Part shown: positions 15,257 through 21,282 of the stretch, piece by piece | Layout: each line of letters starts with the position of its first letter | How positions within the stretch are numbered: the first letter of the stretch is position 1 | NCBI GenBank assembly: GCA_039028895.1 | Contig: JBCCHF010000071.1 | Coordinates: forward strand, 1 to 21,282 | DNA length: 21,282 nucleotides | DNA from: JAHDCJ01 sp039028895 | Lineage (GTDB): Bacteria; Bacteroidota; Bacteroidia; Chitinophagales; Saprospiraceae | Direction of reading: 5' to 3' | The notes under the pieces: model-generated | The model's input: only the letters and a program-made list of their open reading frames with translations | Database searches by the model: none | Told to the model about the DNA's origin: nothing | Position numbers and translations under genes: made by a program

Positions 15257-15335
15257 GGATTATCCAAAAGATCAATGATATAACACTATTCCCGATTATT
15301 AATGCGACCTTTGCAGTTCATTTGAAACAGCATCA

Positions 15336-17078
15336 ATGACTGCATTTGCAAAAATCGGGCTATCAAACCCACTGCTTAAAGCAATAGAGGAACTTGGATT
15401 TGACATCCCAACCCCTATTCAATCCAAGACAATTCCCCATTTGCTTTCCAGCGACAGGGATCTAATCGCGCTTGCACAAACCGGAACTGGTAAGACGGCA
15501 GCTTTCGGGTTGCCGGCTATCCAACTTACGGTTTTGAGCCAAAAACACCCTCAAACATTGGTGCTTTGCCCAACGCGAGAGCTTTGTATCCAGGTTATGA
15601 AAGACCTTGACATCTATGGCAAATATGTAGATGGACTTGAAGTTCTGGCCGTTTATGGCGGTGCCAGCATAGAAAAACAGATCAAATCTCTACGAAAAGG
15701 AGTGCATATCGTTGTAGGTACACCGGGCCGCACAAAAGACCTAATCAAAAGAAAAGTACTCAAGTTGGGTGAAGTAGAAAGGGTTATCCTCGACGAAGCA
15801 GATGAGATGCTGAATATGGGTTTCAAAGAAGACCTCGATGATATTCCGTCGAATACGTCCGATGAGAAACAAACCCTGTTGTTTTCGGCAACGATGTCAA
15901 AAGAGGTGGAACGGATTACCAAGCAATACCTTAATGATCCTGATAAAATATCTGCTGCCAGGCAAAATCTGGGAGCCTCAACGGTAAAACACCTTTTTTA
16001 CAAGGTTCAGGCTAAAGACCGCTACGAAGCACTTAAGCGAATTGCAGATATCAATCCTAATATCTATGGAATCGTATTCTGCAGAACACGCAGAGACACC
16101 AAAGACATTGCCAATAAACTGATGCAGGACGGCTATAATGCCGATGCGATCCATGGTGATTTGTCGCAGGCTCAGCGCGATGAGGTGATGAACCGTTTCC
16201 GGAAAAGGCATCTGCAAATGCTGGTGGCTACAGATGTCGCTGCAAGAGGTCTTGACGTAAATGATCTCACACATGTGATCAACTTTAACCTGCCAGATAA
16301 TCCTGAAGTCTACACCCATAGGAGTGGACGAACCGGCCGGGCTGGCAAATCCGGTATTTCGATAGCAATCATCCATTCCAGGGATATGCGGAAGATTAAG
16401 GACATCGAGAAGCGGTCCGGTATTTCTTTCAAGAAAGAATTAGTTCCAACCGGAAAAGACATATGTAGCAAGCAGTTGTACAAATTGATCGACAAAATTG
16501 AAAATGTAGAGGTCGACGAGGATCAGATTGGTCCGTTTTTGCCTACCATCAACAAAAAACTGAGTTGGCTTAGTCGCGAACAACTCATTAAGCGATTTGT
16601 ATCAGCCGAATTCAACCGTTTTCTTGAATACTACAAAGGCTCAAGAGATCTAAACCTAACGGATAAGAAAAAAGACAGAGGCAAACAGGAACAAAAAACC
16701 AAAAGAGAACGCCGAAGCCAGGGGTTTTCCACTTTGTATATTAACCTGGGTTATAAAAACGACCTGACACCTCATCGGTTAATTGGCCTTATCAACGAAG
16801 TTCTGGATTCGTCTGAAGCTGAAATTGGCAAGATCGAAATCACGAAAAAATACAGCTTCTTCGAAATTGATACCCTGGTTGCGCCACAATTACTTGAAGG
16901 TCTTAAAAGAACGAAATTTGAAGGTGTCTCTGTTTTTGCAGAGTTGACCGAAGGCATGCCCAATTACCTTTTCAAGGAAAAAAGAAACCCCAATAAAAGG
17001 AAGAAAGGCAAGAGCTTTGGAAAGAAGCGCAACTTTCGCGACAAGAATCCCAGAACAGGCCGCAGGAAAAGACGTTAA
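15336..17078 (+). CDS. DEAD-box ATP-dependent RNA helicase with DbpA-type C-terminal domain
   Basis: A 580-residue RNA helicase. Family motifs are in order: Q motif PTPIQ (25-29), motif I AQTGTGKT (47-54), PTREL (79-83), TPGR (129-132), DEAD (153-156), SAT (184-186), motif V ATDVAARGLD (298-307) and motif VI HRSGRTGRAG (328-337). Residues about 463-540 (TLYINLGYKNDLTPHRLIGLIN... IGKIEI...FFEID) match the DbpA RNA-binding domain that targets helicases to 23S rRNA. A strongly basic tail of about 35 residues (KRKKGKSFGKKRNF...) follows. The role is therefore RNA remodelling, probably in 50S ribosome assembly or cold-shock mRNA turnover. It differs from short DbpA in its long middle segment (residues 385-460). 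It is close to CsdA/DeaD and DbpA, so I give no symbol. Confidence 0.95.
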   Translation: MTAFAKIGLSNPLLKAIEELGFDIPTPIQSKTIPHLLSSDRDLIALAQTGTGKTAAFGLPAIQLTVLSQKHPQTLVLCPTRELCIQVMKDLDIYGKYVDGLEVLAVYGGASIEKQIKSLRKGVHIVVGTPGRTKDLIKRKVLKLGEVERVILDEADEMLNMGFKEDLDDIPSNTSDEKQTLLFSATMSKEVERITKQYLNDPDKISAARQNLGASTVKHLFYKVQAKDRYEALKRIADINPNIYGIVFCRTRRDTKDIANKLMQDGYNADAIHGDLSQAQRDEVMNRFRKRHLQMLVATDVAARGLDVNDLTHVINFNLPDNPEVYTHRSGRTGRAGKSGISIAIIHSRDMRKIKDIEKRSGISFKKELVPTGKDICSKQLYKLIDKIENVEVDEDQIGPFLPTINKKLSWLSREQLIKRFVSAEFNRFLEYYKGSRDLNLTDKKKDRGKQEQKTKRERRSQGFSTLYINLGYKNDLTPHRLIGLINEVLDSSEAEIGKIEITKKYSFFEIDTLVAPQLLEGLKRTKFEGVSVFAELTEGMPNYLFKEKRNPNKRKKGKSFGKKRNFRDKNPRTGRRKRR

Positions 17079-17079
17079 C

Positions 17080-17568
17080 CTATAATCCGGGCGTCATTTT
17101 TCCTAATTTAATGGGTTCGGCTCTGGTGAAGACCACTTCTCTAACATATCCCATTTTTCCCCATAAATACTGGTGTCCCTTGAGTCTTTTGGTTAATCGC
17201 ATGCGCCTTTTCAAAGCGTAAATTTCTCTTTCTGTAGCCTTGCGTTTCACCCCAAGTTTTCCATAAAGTTTCATAGCAGGATAAGATGGAAAGTAGCCTT
17301 TAAACAAAGACTTGAGCCAGAAAAACCGACTGCTGTTTACTGCCAGAACACAGATGTTTGGATTTTGAACTTCATTCTTTGGCAAACTGGTCGTATACTT
17401 TTCAAAATAAAACCCGGTAGTGTCCTCATTCAGAAAAAGAGAACCAATAGGGGTCGTGGTCGGATTATTATCCTGGTCAACGGAAGCGATCGCAACGTGA
17501 AGTGTGGTACCGAAACTATTCCTGAAATGTGCCCTGATCTTGGGCCATACATCTATTAATCCCATCAT
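17080..17568 (-). CDS. Pyridoxamine 5'-phosphate oxidase-family (FMN split-barrel) protein
   Basis: A 162-residue protein on the minus strand, the only such gene here. It has the split-barrel start of the PNPOx-like group: GTTLHVAIASVDQDNNPTTTPIGSLFL, where the first strand is followed by a substrate/FMN-side loop, and a middle strand (PNICVLAV). The C-terminal half holds a basic stretch (KLYGKLGVKRKATEREIYALKRRMRLTKR) and ends in GYVREVVFTRAEPIKLGKM. It probably binds FMN or a related flavin and acts as an uncharacterised reductase or oxidase; true PNPOx catalytic residues could not be confirmed. The stop is one base past the helicase stop, so the two genes are convergent. MM at the start gives two possible ATGs. 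Confidence 0.8.
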   Translation of the reverse strand: MMGLIDVWPKIRAHFRNSFGTTLHVAIASVDQDNNPTTTPIGSLFLNEDTTGFYFEKYTTSLPKNEVQNPNICVLAVNSSRFFWLKSLFKGYFPSYPAMKLYGKLGVKRKATEREIYALKRRMRLTKRLKGHQYLWGKMGYVREVVFTRAEPIKLGKMTPGL

Positions 17569-17602
17569 TATTTTGTTTTTTTATCTGGAAACTATTTTTC
17601 TA

Positions 17603-17632
17603 CAAATGCTTTTGAATTAATTTCGAATACAA
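17603..17632 (-). promoter_or_regulatory. Candidate minus-strand promoter for the PNPOx-like gene
   Basis: Read on the minus strand, TTG (17632-17630) is followed after 19 bases by AGCATTTG (17610-17603), a match to the TTTG end of the Bacteroidota -7 box TAnnTTTG. It lies about 35 bases before the start at 17568. The call is by eye in an AT-rich, divergent 106-bp spacer that must also hold the promoter of the plus-strand gene at 17675. Confidence 0.35.
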
Positions 17633-17674
17633 GTTAAAAGTAATTTTTAATACTTTCAATAATTTCTGAAAATT

Positions 17675-18154
17675 ATGAAATATATATTCTCCGTTAATCG
17701 GTCGCCTATGCTCTTGTTTATCTTGTGCATTTGTCTTTCCCAAAACAGCTATGCCCAGACCTATTCCGGAAAGGAAAAAGACATCAATCAAATACTGGTC
17801 AATATCGAGACATTCTCATCATTTTACATGAATGCCCAATACCAGGAATTGGCAGAATGCTATACTGAAGACGGTAAGATATTCCCTGGTAATACGCGGA
17901 TCATAGAAGGCATTGATGCCATTAGAGAACGCTGGACATTACCTGAAGGCATGAAGACTCTCCACCACAAGATCTTTCCTGAAGAAATAACCATCGTGAA
18001 AAAGACGGCTTACGACTACGGTTACTATGAAGGCACTAACCAGCGCGCCAATGGTGAAAAAGTGAATTTCAAAGGCAAATACGTCATCGTATGGAAAAAA
18101 GTCGGTAAGGATTGGAAGATCTATCTTGATATCTGGAACAGGGTAGCAGAATAG
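17675..18154 (+). CDS. Exported SnoaL/DUF4440-type NTF2-like protein
   Basis: A 159-residue protein with a signal peptide (MLLFILCICLSQNSYA, cleavage before QT) and an NTF2-like domain. The pattern is that of DUF4440/SnoaL-like proteins: FYMNAQYQELAECYTEDGKIFPG, then IIEGIDAIRERW and a late strand GKYVIVWKKVGKDWKIYLDIWN. Members bind small molecules or act as minor enzymes; the residues here do not define one. It is read divergently from the PNPOx-like gene, with a 106-bp spacer, and 97 bp before the transglutaminase-like gene. A second ATG at 17708 would give a shorter signal peptide. Role unknown. Confidence 0.8.
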   Translation: MKYIFSVNRSPMLLFILCICLSQNSYAQTYSGKEKDINQILVNIETFSSFYMNAQYQELAECYTEDGKIFPGNTRIIEGIDAIRERWTLPEGMKTLHHKIFPEEITIVKKTAYDYGYYEGTNQRANGEKVNFKGKYVIVWKKVGKDWKIYLDIWNRVAE

Positions 18155-18237
18155 AAGAGATACTCTGATTAAAACTATTCATTTGAAGATCAAACCGAAG
18201 CGCTGGTAGAAAAAACTGGATTTTTCACTGTTTTGGG

Positions 18238-18256
18238 CTCATATTCCTTTTATGAG
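18238..18256 (+). promoter_or_regulatory. Inverted repeat overlapping the start codon of the transglutaminase-like gene
   Basis: CTCATA (18238-18243) pairs with TATGAG (18251-18256) over a 7-base loop, TTCCTTT. The ATG at 18252-18254 lies in the right arm. In mRNA this would put the start codon in a weak, AU-rich 6-bp stem, which could moderate translation. Stability is low. Confidence 0.3.
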
Positions 18257-19199
18257 GGAAATAGCTGCATTGCTGATCTTCCTGTTCTTCTCTTTTCCAG
18301 CTTTCACACAAGAAAGAGATTACGCTGTTGTCGACTGGAGCACCCAATTCATTCCCGATGCCTTTGAACATTCGGTTGAAGACCTCGCCCTGTTTCTCGA
18401 TAGTCCGCGATATGGTGAATTTGAAAAATTCAGAGCTGCATTCATATGGGTGGCGTCCAACATTTCTTATGACCATGAGCGACGCAACAAGATAAATAGC
18501 AAAACCTCCAACATCCGGCGCGTAAATAACAATGAAACCCTGAAACTTCGAAAAGGGGTGTGCGGAGACTACGCTGCACTATTGCATGCTATACTTGACA
18601 AAATGGGTGTCAACAGTCGTGTGGTAAAAGGATATGCCAAAGGGGCCGGGTACGAGATCAACGATCCGTTTTTTGAAACCAACCATGCCTGGAATGCTGT
18701 CCAGCTAGAAGGTAAATGGTATTTCACCGATGTTACGTGGGCTTCACCTTCAAAAGCAGACGAAGACCTGGAACTTTTCTATTTCCTTCCGGAAGTCGAG
18801 AAGCTTAGAACAAGTCATTTGCCTGAAAAGGAGGAATACCGGGATAAATATCCATTTTTCTCCATGATGGAATTTATGGGTTTACCGAGGTTCTTTTCTC
18901 CTTATTTCGAATTGGGTTGTACAGATGTGATCAAAAAAAACAATACAATTGTCAGTAATGAATTGGAATTGACATTCAATACACCGTACGATCTCTCCTT
19001 CAAGGTAACTTCGGTTGTAGGTCCCAATCAACAGCACTGCAAATTCACAGCTAAAAAGTCTGAAAACAAAGACATCACCTTATCTATCACCCCTCCCGTT
19101 TCCGGAAAGCAAAAGATATTGGTATTTGGGAAATTAAACTCCGCATCCAAATATGAGTGTATGCTGGAACTCATAATCACAAAGGAAGAAATCAGGTAA
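18252..19199 (+). CDS. Exported transglutaminase-like (papain-fold) protein
   Basis: A 315-residue protein. Residues 1-20 are a signal peptide (AALLIFLFFSFPAFTQ). Residues about 50-165 form a transglutaminase-like core with the classic triad: C104 in KGVCGDYAAL, H145 in TNHAWNAV and D160 in GKWYFTDVTWA. Such extracytoplasmic bacterial proteins are cysteine peptidases or protein-modifying enzymes, often in the KYR/kyphoscoliosis-like subgroup. The C-terminal 110 residues (from about SYFELGC onward) look beta-rich and Ig-like, perhaps a substrate-binding part. Spacing to the upstream NTF2-like gene is 97 bp. The start codon overlaps an inverted repeat. Whether it cleaves or crosslinks is not decidable. 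Confidence 0.9.
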   Translation: MREIAALLIFLFFSFPAFTQERDYAVVDWSTQFIPDAFEHSVEDLALFLDSPRYGEFEKFRAAFIWVASNISYDHERRNKINSKTSNIRRVNNNETLKLRKGVCGDYAALLHAILDKMGVNSRVVKGYAKGAGYEINDPFFETNHAWNAVQLEGKWYFTDVTWASPSKADEDLELFYFLPEVEKLRTSHLPEKEEYRDKYPFFSMMEFMGLPRFFSPYFELGCTDVIKKNNTIVSNELELTFNTPYDLSFKVTSVVGPNQQHCKFTAKKSENKDITLSITPPVSGKQKILVFGKLNSASKYECMLELIITKEEIR

Positions 19200-19347
19200 A
19201 GCCAGGCTAATGGATTATCATTGATTAAGGTTGGATAATAGGCTAAAAATTGTCAATTTCATGCTATTACCAATCTAATATCTTGTTTGGATTTTACCCT
19301 TCGGCGAATTGTTGGCAAATCCTGAACAAGCTTTAAACCCTTTACCA

Positions 19348-19926
19348 ATGAGATTTTTTTCCTTTTTGTTGTCTATCCTTTTCATTACAGCTTGCTCTAC
19401 TTCTCAAATCTGGAAACCTGAAGCGCCACTTGATCATGCTTACACTGAAGTCGTCAGCGAATATGGCTTCAATTACATGGAAAGTCTTGGGGCCTGGGAA
19501 AAACTTAAAGCTGAGAATGGAAATTCTTACGTCTACCGCATCTCTTATGCCTCGTGGGTAGGTTATCATAACTATACAGAGATCTCTGTTCGAAATGGCA
19601 AGATCGTTTCCCGAAAATATGAAGAATTCTCGCCAGGGAAAATGGTTGATGAAGATGGTAACAGTGTCAAAAATCCTGATGATATCACCTACGTAGAAAA
19701 CCAGGATCAGATCAACTCCAATAGCCAGGGCTTTCATGCAGTTTTGTTTGAAGAGCTTTACAAAAGCTGTGGTAAAGACTATATCATTGAAGACCCCCAG
19801 TGGAATTCTATTTCTTTCGACACCAATGAAGAAGGCATCATGACTTTATGCGGGTATACCCCGAATAATTGTGCAGACGACTGTTTCAGAGGGCTCTACG
19901 TTTCAGAATTCAGTTGGAGCAGATAA
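19348..19926 (+). CDS. Lipoprotein, DUF6174-like (tentative)
   Basis: A 192-residue protein from ATG 19348. A longer in-frame TTG at 19309 would place residues before the signal and is rejected. The signal MRFFSFLLSILFITAC has the lipobox ITAC with lipidated C16, then STSQ. The middle contains WEKLKAENGNSYVYRISYASW and a strand EISVRNGKIVSRKYEEF, the pattern of DUF6174-type proteins (an N-terminal W followed by a VTVxNGKVV strand). Four cysteines in the C-terminal part (CGKDYI, CGYTPNNCADDC) may form disulfides. It is the last of a run of three exported proteins and lies 51 bases before the FAD oxidase start. Function unknown. Confidence 0.8.
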   Translation: MRFFSFLLSILFITACSTSQIWKPEAPLDHAYTEVVSEYGFNYMESLGAWEKLKAENGNSYVYRISYASWVGYHNYTEISVRNGKIVSRKYEEFSPGKMVDEDGNSVKNPDDITYVENQDQINSNSQGFHAVLFEELYKSCGKDYIIEDPQWNSISFDTNEEGIMTLCGYTPNNCADDCFRGLYVSEFSWSR

Positions 19927-19977
19927 TGGTACTCCACAATTTTATTTGTCAGGGCGTTTATCCACTTAAGGACATTT

Positions 19978-21282
19978 ATGAAAGACCAACTCATTTCAGA
20001 ATTAACAATCCTGCTTGGCCCTGAAAAAGTGCTGACTGGATTAGCCGTTTCCGAACGGCACACCCACATATGGCGCATGAATGAGTCTTTGCAGGCAAAA
20101 GCTGTGTTATTACCTGATTCGACTGAAGATGTTTCGGCGATCATGACTATCTGCCATAAATATCAACAACCCGTTGTCGTACATGGTGGTTTGACTAACC
20201 TTGTTGGTAGTGCCAAAACACATAAAGACGAAGTGGTAATCTCCACTGAAAGAATGAATACCATTGAAGAATTGGACGAACAAAGCCGGTCGATCACTGT
20301 CCAGGCGGGGGTTATTTTAGAAAATCTGCATCAGGCTTGTTCTGAAAAAGGGTTGTTGTTTCCAATGAACTTTGGCGCAAAGGGTACAGCGCAGATCGGC
20401 GGCATCATTTCTACCAATGCAGGGGGATTGCGCGTTTTTAGGTATGGCATGACACGCCAACTAGTGCTAGGACTTGAAGTAGTGATGGCTGATGGAACTG
20501 TCATTTCTGCTTTGAAAAAGATCATAAAAGACAATTCCGGTTATGATCTTAAACAACTTTTTATCGGCTCCGAAGGCACACTTGGTATAGTTACACGTGC
20601 AGTACTCAAGTTAATCGAAGCACCGAAAAGTCGAACCAGCGCATTTGTTGCTTTCAATGAATTCACCAAAGTTGTTGGGTTCCTCAAGTTTATGGACAAA
20701 GGCATGGCCGGGCTGCTGACCGGGTACGAATTGATATGGGAGTCCGCCTACAAAGTGATGACTTCACCGCCTGCCTCAACAAAACCACCCCTGCCACTTG
20801 GTTATAAGTATTATGTTTTGCTGGAAGGATTAGGCAGTTCACAGGAAAAAGATCAGGAACATTTCCAGGAACTTCTGGAAGAAGCGCTTGAGCAGGAATT
20901 GATCCTTGATGCCGTTATTGCCCAATCCGAAACTGACCTGAATTGGTTTTGGACGATAAGGGAAGATGTACATGTGTTTGCAGCACATATTAAGCATGAT
21001 CAGCATTTTGACATCAGCTTACCAGTTGGGGAAATTGGAGATTTTGTAGAAAAAGTAACCCAACAGCTTCTTCAATTGGAAGGGGTTGAAGTCGTTTTTT
21101 CATTTGGCCATATAGCCGATGGTAATATCCACCTCGTTGTGGGACGAATCACCAGTGAAAAAACCTTGATAGAAAAAATTAACCAAACGGTTTATGAACC
21201 CTTAACAGAGGTATATGGCTCCATTTCCGCAGAACACGGTATTGGAACCGACAAAAAGCCCTACCTCCACCTTTCCCGCACC
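19978..21282 (+). CDS. FAD-linked oxidase (GlcD/D-2-hydroxyglutarate dehydrogenase type), 3'-truncated by window edge
   Basis: An open frame with no stop to the right edge: 435 codons from ATG 19978. The N terminus has a PCMH-type FAD domain: VVVHGGLTNLVGSA in the diphosphate loop, then GGIISTNAGGLRVFRYGMTRQLVLGLEVVMADG and KDNSGYDLKQLFIGSEGTLGIVTRAVLKL. The C-terminal substrate domain carries FGHIADGNIH (residues 376-385; H378 and H385 are usual metal or substrate ligands) and SAEHGIGTDKKPYL (residues 417-430), the family's terminal signature. Members oxidise 2-hydroxyacids such as glycolate, D-lactate or D-2-hydroxyglutarate, passing electrons to quinone or ETF. Family proteins are about 460-470 residues, so roughly 25-35 are missing. 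Substrate unproven. The loop has HGGLTNL where (R/G)GGGTGL is usual. Confidence 0.93.
   Translation, partial: MKDQLISELTILLGPEKVLTGLAVSERHTHIWRMNESLQAKAVLLPDSTEDVSAIMTICHKYQQPVVVHGGLTNLVGSAKTHKDEVVISTERMNTIEELDEQSRSITVQAGVILENLHQACSEKGLLFPMNFGAKGTAQIGGIISTNAGGLRVFRYGMTRQLVLGLEVVMADGTVISALKKIIKDNSGYDLKQLFIGSEGTLGIVTRAVLKLIEAPKSRTSAFVAFNEFTKVVGFLKFMDKGMAGLLTGYELIWESAYKVMTSPPASTKPPLPLGYKYYVLLEGLGSSQEKDQEHFQELLEEALEQELILDAVIAQSETDLNWFWTIREDVHVFAAHIKHDQHFDISLPVGEIGDFVEKVTQQLLQLEGVEVVFSFGHIADGNIHLVVGRITSEKTLIEKINQTVYEPLTEVYGSISAEHGIGTDKKPYLHLSRT

Overview
The window reads as a piece of a Bacteroidota chromosome, most likely a marine or activated-sludge type member of the Saprospiria/Cytophagia side of the phylum. 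This rests on three things in the sequence: a 1461-residue SprB-repeat protein with a type IX secretion (T9SS) C-terminal sorting domain; several loose Bacteroidota-style lipoboxes; and weak ribosome-binding sites, with some upstream regions resembling the TTTG / TAnnTTTG promoter of this phylum. The assignment comes from family knowledge and no database was searched. All recognised genes but one run on the + strand. No rRNA, tRNA, CRISPR array, transposase or phage gene was seen.

Layout. The left edge is inside a (AGTCGGC)n heptamer array. Positions 344-2438 hold an AraC-family regulator between two related SRPBCC (START-like) proteins, one cytoplasmic and one exported, closed by a clear intrinsic terminator. 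Positions 2553-4481 encode an exported serine beta-lactamase-fold hydrolase with five N-terminal tandem repeats. Positions 4708-9093 encode the giant T9SS-exported SprB-repeat protein. Next comes a flavodoxin-fold NAD(P)H oxidoreductase, then a YHYH-domain lipoprotein, a signal-peptide/TM protein and an MFS transporter (9784-12737); the last two overlap by 14 bp. Positions 12817-14909 form a tight three-gene unit: a small three-TM protein, a lipoprotein and a MORN-repeat protein with an unassigned C-terminal domain. A 68-residue basic ORF and a DbpA-type DEAD-box RNA helicase follow, convergent with a minus-strand PNPOx-like flavoprotein whose stop lies one base away. Positions 17675-19926 hold three exported proteins (NTF2-like, transglutaminase-like and a lipoprotein). 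The right edge cuts an FAD-linked oxidase of the GlcD/D-2-hydroxyglutarate dehydrogenase type (19978 onward), lacking only its last residues.

How the genes fit together. The dominant theme is the cell envelope: about nine of the products carry a signal peptide or lipobox, and one uses T9SS. No single pathway links the whole window, and no known defence or mobile system is visible. The least explained parts are the SRPBCC-AraC-SRPBCC cassette, the YHYH/membrane protein/MFS group, the MORN-lipoprotein-TM unit, and several inverted repeats in intergenic spacers. The giant surface protein also shows an internal three-unit higher-order duplication with an exact 678-bp period.
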